Positions 4,649 to 6,290 of a stretch of DNA of 6,290 nucleotides are shown here, piece after piece. Each line of letters starts with the position of its first letter. The stretch's first letter is position 1. A program made the position numbers and the translations under genes. The notes under the pieces are model-generated. The model had not been told where the DNA came from and made no database searches. It saw only the letters and a program-made list of their open reading frames with translations. This stretch comes from Clostridia bacterium (lineage in GTDB: Bacteria > Bacillota > Clostridia > Oscillospirales > Acutalibacteraceae), in NCBI GenBank assembly GCA_017454565.1, contig JAFTCS010000018.1:1-6290 (forward strand). The letters run 5' to 3'.

Positions 4649-6010
4649 ATGAAAAAACACACAAGGATAACCAAAGCCGCTGCCGTTTTTGCTCTGTGCG
4701 TGTCTATATCAGCATCAGGAGCATGCAGCCGCCAGCCGGTAAAAATGAGCGAAAAGACCGCCAAGGCTTCTGAAAACAGCCATGTATCGGAAACCACAAA
4801 GGCCGAAAGCTCGGTATGGAAACCCAGCGGAGCCGAAAGCGAATCCGGCTCTGAGCAGTCGCCGGATGTACAGTCATCAGCGGCGTCAGATACTTCAGAC
4901 GGCTCCGATATCTCACAGGTATCCAAAGCTCCGGAAACCTCGGTCACACCAATACCCGGTCTGCCGGACGAATACAATGACGGCGGAATCTTTTCCGAAT
5001 ATTACATTGACGCATACCGATATCTTGCCACTATGACCCTTGACGAAAAGATCGGTCAGATGCTCATGTCTGGTCTGCCTGCCGAGGACGAGATCGAGAT
5101 CGCGAGAGAAAACCATCTTGGCGGATATCTTCTTTTCGGCAATGACTTTGCATATCAGACAAAGGATCAGGTCATCTCAAAAATATCCTCTCTTGCAATT
5201 TCCCAGAAAGTTCCGCTGTGCATAGCCGTAGACGAAGAGGGCGGCGATGTGACGAGAATCGGAGCCAAAAAAGAGCTTAGCCCGCACGAATTTCTTTCTC
5301 CGCGAGAGCTTTATAAAAGAGGCGGAATGGCATACATCCAGAGTGACGCGGATGAAAAAGCCACCCTGCTGCATGAACTGGGCATTGACGTGAACCTTGC
5401 CCCGGTCTGCGATATATCCACAAACAAAAAGGATTTCATGTACAGCCGTTCGTTGGGTGAGGACGCCAAGACCACCTCTGAATTTGTAAGGATAGTCACC
5501 GAACTGAGCCAGAAACGCGGGGTCTCGGTAACGCTGAAGCACTTTCCGGGTTATGGCAGCAACACGGACACTCATTACGGCAGTTCGGTAGACACGCGCA
5601 CACTTGAGGATCTGAAAAAGAGCGATCTTGTTCCGTTTGAAGCGGGTATAAAGGCAGGTGCTCACTTTGTAATGGTGAGTCATAATATTGTAAGCTGTCT
5701 TGACGAGGACAAGCCTGCATCCATGTCGGAAAAGGTGCATGAGCTTCTGCGCAAGGACATGGGATTTACGGGGCTGATAATCACAGACGATCTTTCCATG
5801 GGAGCCATAAGCAAATACACAAGCGGAGAGACCCCGGCTGTAGCTGCCGTACTTGCCGGCAACGACATTATGATAATCAGCAGCGGGATGATCGAAAGCT
5901 CGCTCAATTCCATAAAAGCAGCCGTACAGAGCGGCAAAATAAGCGAGGACACCATAAACCATGCCGCTTTCCGCATCCTCGCCTGGAAATACGCCAAACG
6001 CATGATGTAA
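4649..6010 (+). CDS. nagZ: Lipoprotein beta-N-acetylhexosaminidase, GH3/NagZ family
   Basis: A 453-residue exported glycosidase predicted to release terminal N-acetylglucosamine from muropeptides or other wall fragments outside the cell. Residues 1-25 are a signal peptide (MKKHTR, hydrophobic core 10-22) and Cys26 (SGAC) is a plausible lipid attachment site, although Ser at -3 is not the classic lipobox residue. Residues 30-105 are a Ser/Thr/Glu-rich, wall-spanning-type linker. The GH3 N-terminal barrel follows: LDEKIGQMLM (131-140), DEEGGDV (195-201), KHFPGYG (297-303), the Asp307-x-His309 dyad expected to act as acid/base in NagZ enzymes, and ITDDLSMGA (378-386), where Asp380 aligns with the nucleophile. 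It has no C-terminal GH3 domain, so it is longer than Gram-negative NagZ only through signal and linker. The stop codon directly abuts a repeat palindrome. Confidence 0.9.
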   Translation: MKKHTRITKAAAVFALCVSISASGACSRQPVKMSEKTAKASENSHVSETTKAESSVWKPSGAESESGSEQSPDVQSSAASDTSDGSDISQVSKAPETSVTPIPGLPDEYNDGGIFSEYYIDAYRYLATMTLDEKIGQMLMSGLPAEDEIEIARENHLGGYLLFGNDFAYQTKDQVISKISSLAISQKVPLCIAVDEEGGDVTRIGAKKELSPHEFLSPRELYKRGGMAYIQSDADEKATLLHELGIDVNLAPVCDISTNKKDFMYSRSLGEDAKTTSEFVRIVTELSQKRGVSVTLKHFPGYGSNTDTHYGSSVDTRTLEDLKKSDLVPFEAGIKAGAHFVMVSHNIVSCLDEDKPASMSEKVHELLRKDMGFTGLIITDDLSMGAISKYTSGETPAVAAVLAGNDIMIISSGMIESSLNSIKAAVQSGKISEDTINHAAFRILAWKYAKRMM

Positions 6011-6034
6011 CCAGCGTGACGCTGGACCCTTTTT
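6011..6034 (+). terminator. Repeat palindrome possibly acting as the nagZ terminator
   Basis: CCAGCGTGACGCTGG (6011-6025) forms a 6-bp GC stem with a TGA loop, followed by ACCC and five T residues (6030-6034). It begins at the base after the TAA stop. The stem is short and the T-run is offset by four bases, so termination would be weak; 3'-end protection is an alternative. No other terminator is visible for this gene. Confidence 0.3.
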
Positions 6035-6247
6035 CGCGTTCAAGTTTACTCTGACCAAAACTAAACCGATCGCGGCTGGTACTTCTTTCTGTGCGCGCCA
6101 GCGTGACGCTGGACCCCTGTTCGCGTTCAAGTTTACTCTGACCAAAACTAAACCGATCGCGGCTGAAATAAACTCTTGTGCGCGCCGGCAAGCTGCCGGT
6201 CCACTTTTCGCGTTCAAGTTTACTCTTGTTTATCAATCTCCGCGAAC
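6011..6247 (-). repeat. Right mosaic repeat array, element orientation -
   Basis: Two tandem 87-bp units (6011-6097, 6098-6184) each start, on the plus strand, with CCAGCGTGACGCTGG and carry the CGCGTTCAAGTTTACTCTG and AAACCGATCGCGGCTG segments. A third unit starts with a different palindrome, CCGGCAAGCTGCCGG (6185-6199), and ends with the start module (plus-strand TTGTTTATCAATCTCCGCGAA). On the minus strand this gives the same module order as the left array. Positions 6094-6174 are a perfect inverted copy of 124-204. The open frames that cross this block antisense to nagZ are translations of the repeat. Confidence 0.9.
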
Positions 6248-6290
6248 AACGTTTTCGGGGGTGTCGGGGGGACTTTTTCGCAAAAGTCCC
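6248..6290. repeat. Second copy of the CGTTTTCGGGGG/hairpin module, cut by the window end
   Basis: CGTTTTCGGGGG followed by GGGGGACTTTTTCGCAAAAG matches the order seen at 238-340, in the same strand direction, but without the roughly 60-bp GTCTCC-palindrome stretch. The second hairpin arm is incomplete because the window stops. Confidence 0.75.

Noticed and set aside
5177..6217. A 346-codon open frame on the minus strand, opposite nagZ and running into the right array
   Set aside because: It is antisense to a gene with clear GH3 catalytic motifs. Its N-terminal part is translated repeat, it has no ribosome binding site, and it shows no recognisable domain.
1..6290. Composite transposon with the two arrays as terminal inverted repeats
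   Set aside because: No transposase, no target-site duplication can be seen, a third copy lies inside the block, and the enclosed genes are housekeeping types.

Overview
The window looks like chromosomal DNA from a Gram-positive gut Clostridium, probably an Oscillospiraceae/Ruminococcus-type organism or [Eubacterium] siraeum relative. This placement is an inference. It rests on clean Firmicutes-style Shine-Dalgarno sites (GGAGG/AAGGAG), TATAAT-type promoters, a lipoprotein signal on a NagZ-like enzyme, a bifunctional CoaBC, an HtrA with an N-terminal membrane anchor, and dense palindromic intergenic repeats. I see no rRNA, tRNA, transposase or CRISPR array.

Layout. Positions 1-314 are a mosaic repeat array in + orientation. 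It is followed by a 26-nt perfect hairpin (315-340), a terminator-like hairpin (347-379) and about 170 bp that can fold into a long imperfect stem (413-549). Four genes follow. On the minus strand are htrA (549-2171), a membrane-anchored trypsin-like protease with a PDZ domain, and coaBC (2428-3708), the bifunctional coenzyme A biosynthesis enzyme. Each has its own recognisable promoter. On the plus strand, reading divergently from coaBC, is a probable two-gene unit: a PHP-family histidinol-phosphatase-like enzyme (3848-4624, TTG start) and, 24 bp later, a lipoprotein beta-N-acetylhexosaminidase of GH3/NagZ type (4649-6010). A second array (6011-6247), in minus orientation, begins at the base after the nagZ stop codon. 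The window ends inside another copy of the 315-340 hairpin.

The genes form no obvious single pathway: envelope protein quality control, CoA synthesis, a PHP phosphoesterase and cell-wall amino-sugar hydrolysis. They read as ordinary housekeeping genes whose boundaries have been colonised by one repeat family.

The repeat family is the most interesting content. All three arrays (left, 3' end of coaBC, right) have the same order of modules: a start module (TTCGCGGAGATTGATAAACA), a TCAGCCGCGA-type middle, a CGCGAACAGGGGT end, and 15-nt palindromes with 6-bp arms and a 3-nt centre whose sequence is interchangeable between copies. Left and right arrays share an 81-bp perfect inverted repeat. One copy runs into the coding sequence of coaBC and supplies its last roughly 24 codons and stop codon. 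I found no convincing new enzymatic or defence system. The strongest leads are this in-gene palindromic element and the possible structured RNA beside htrA.
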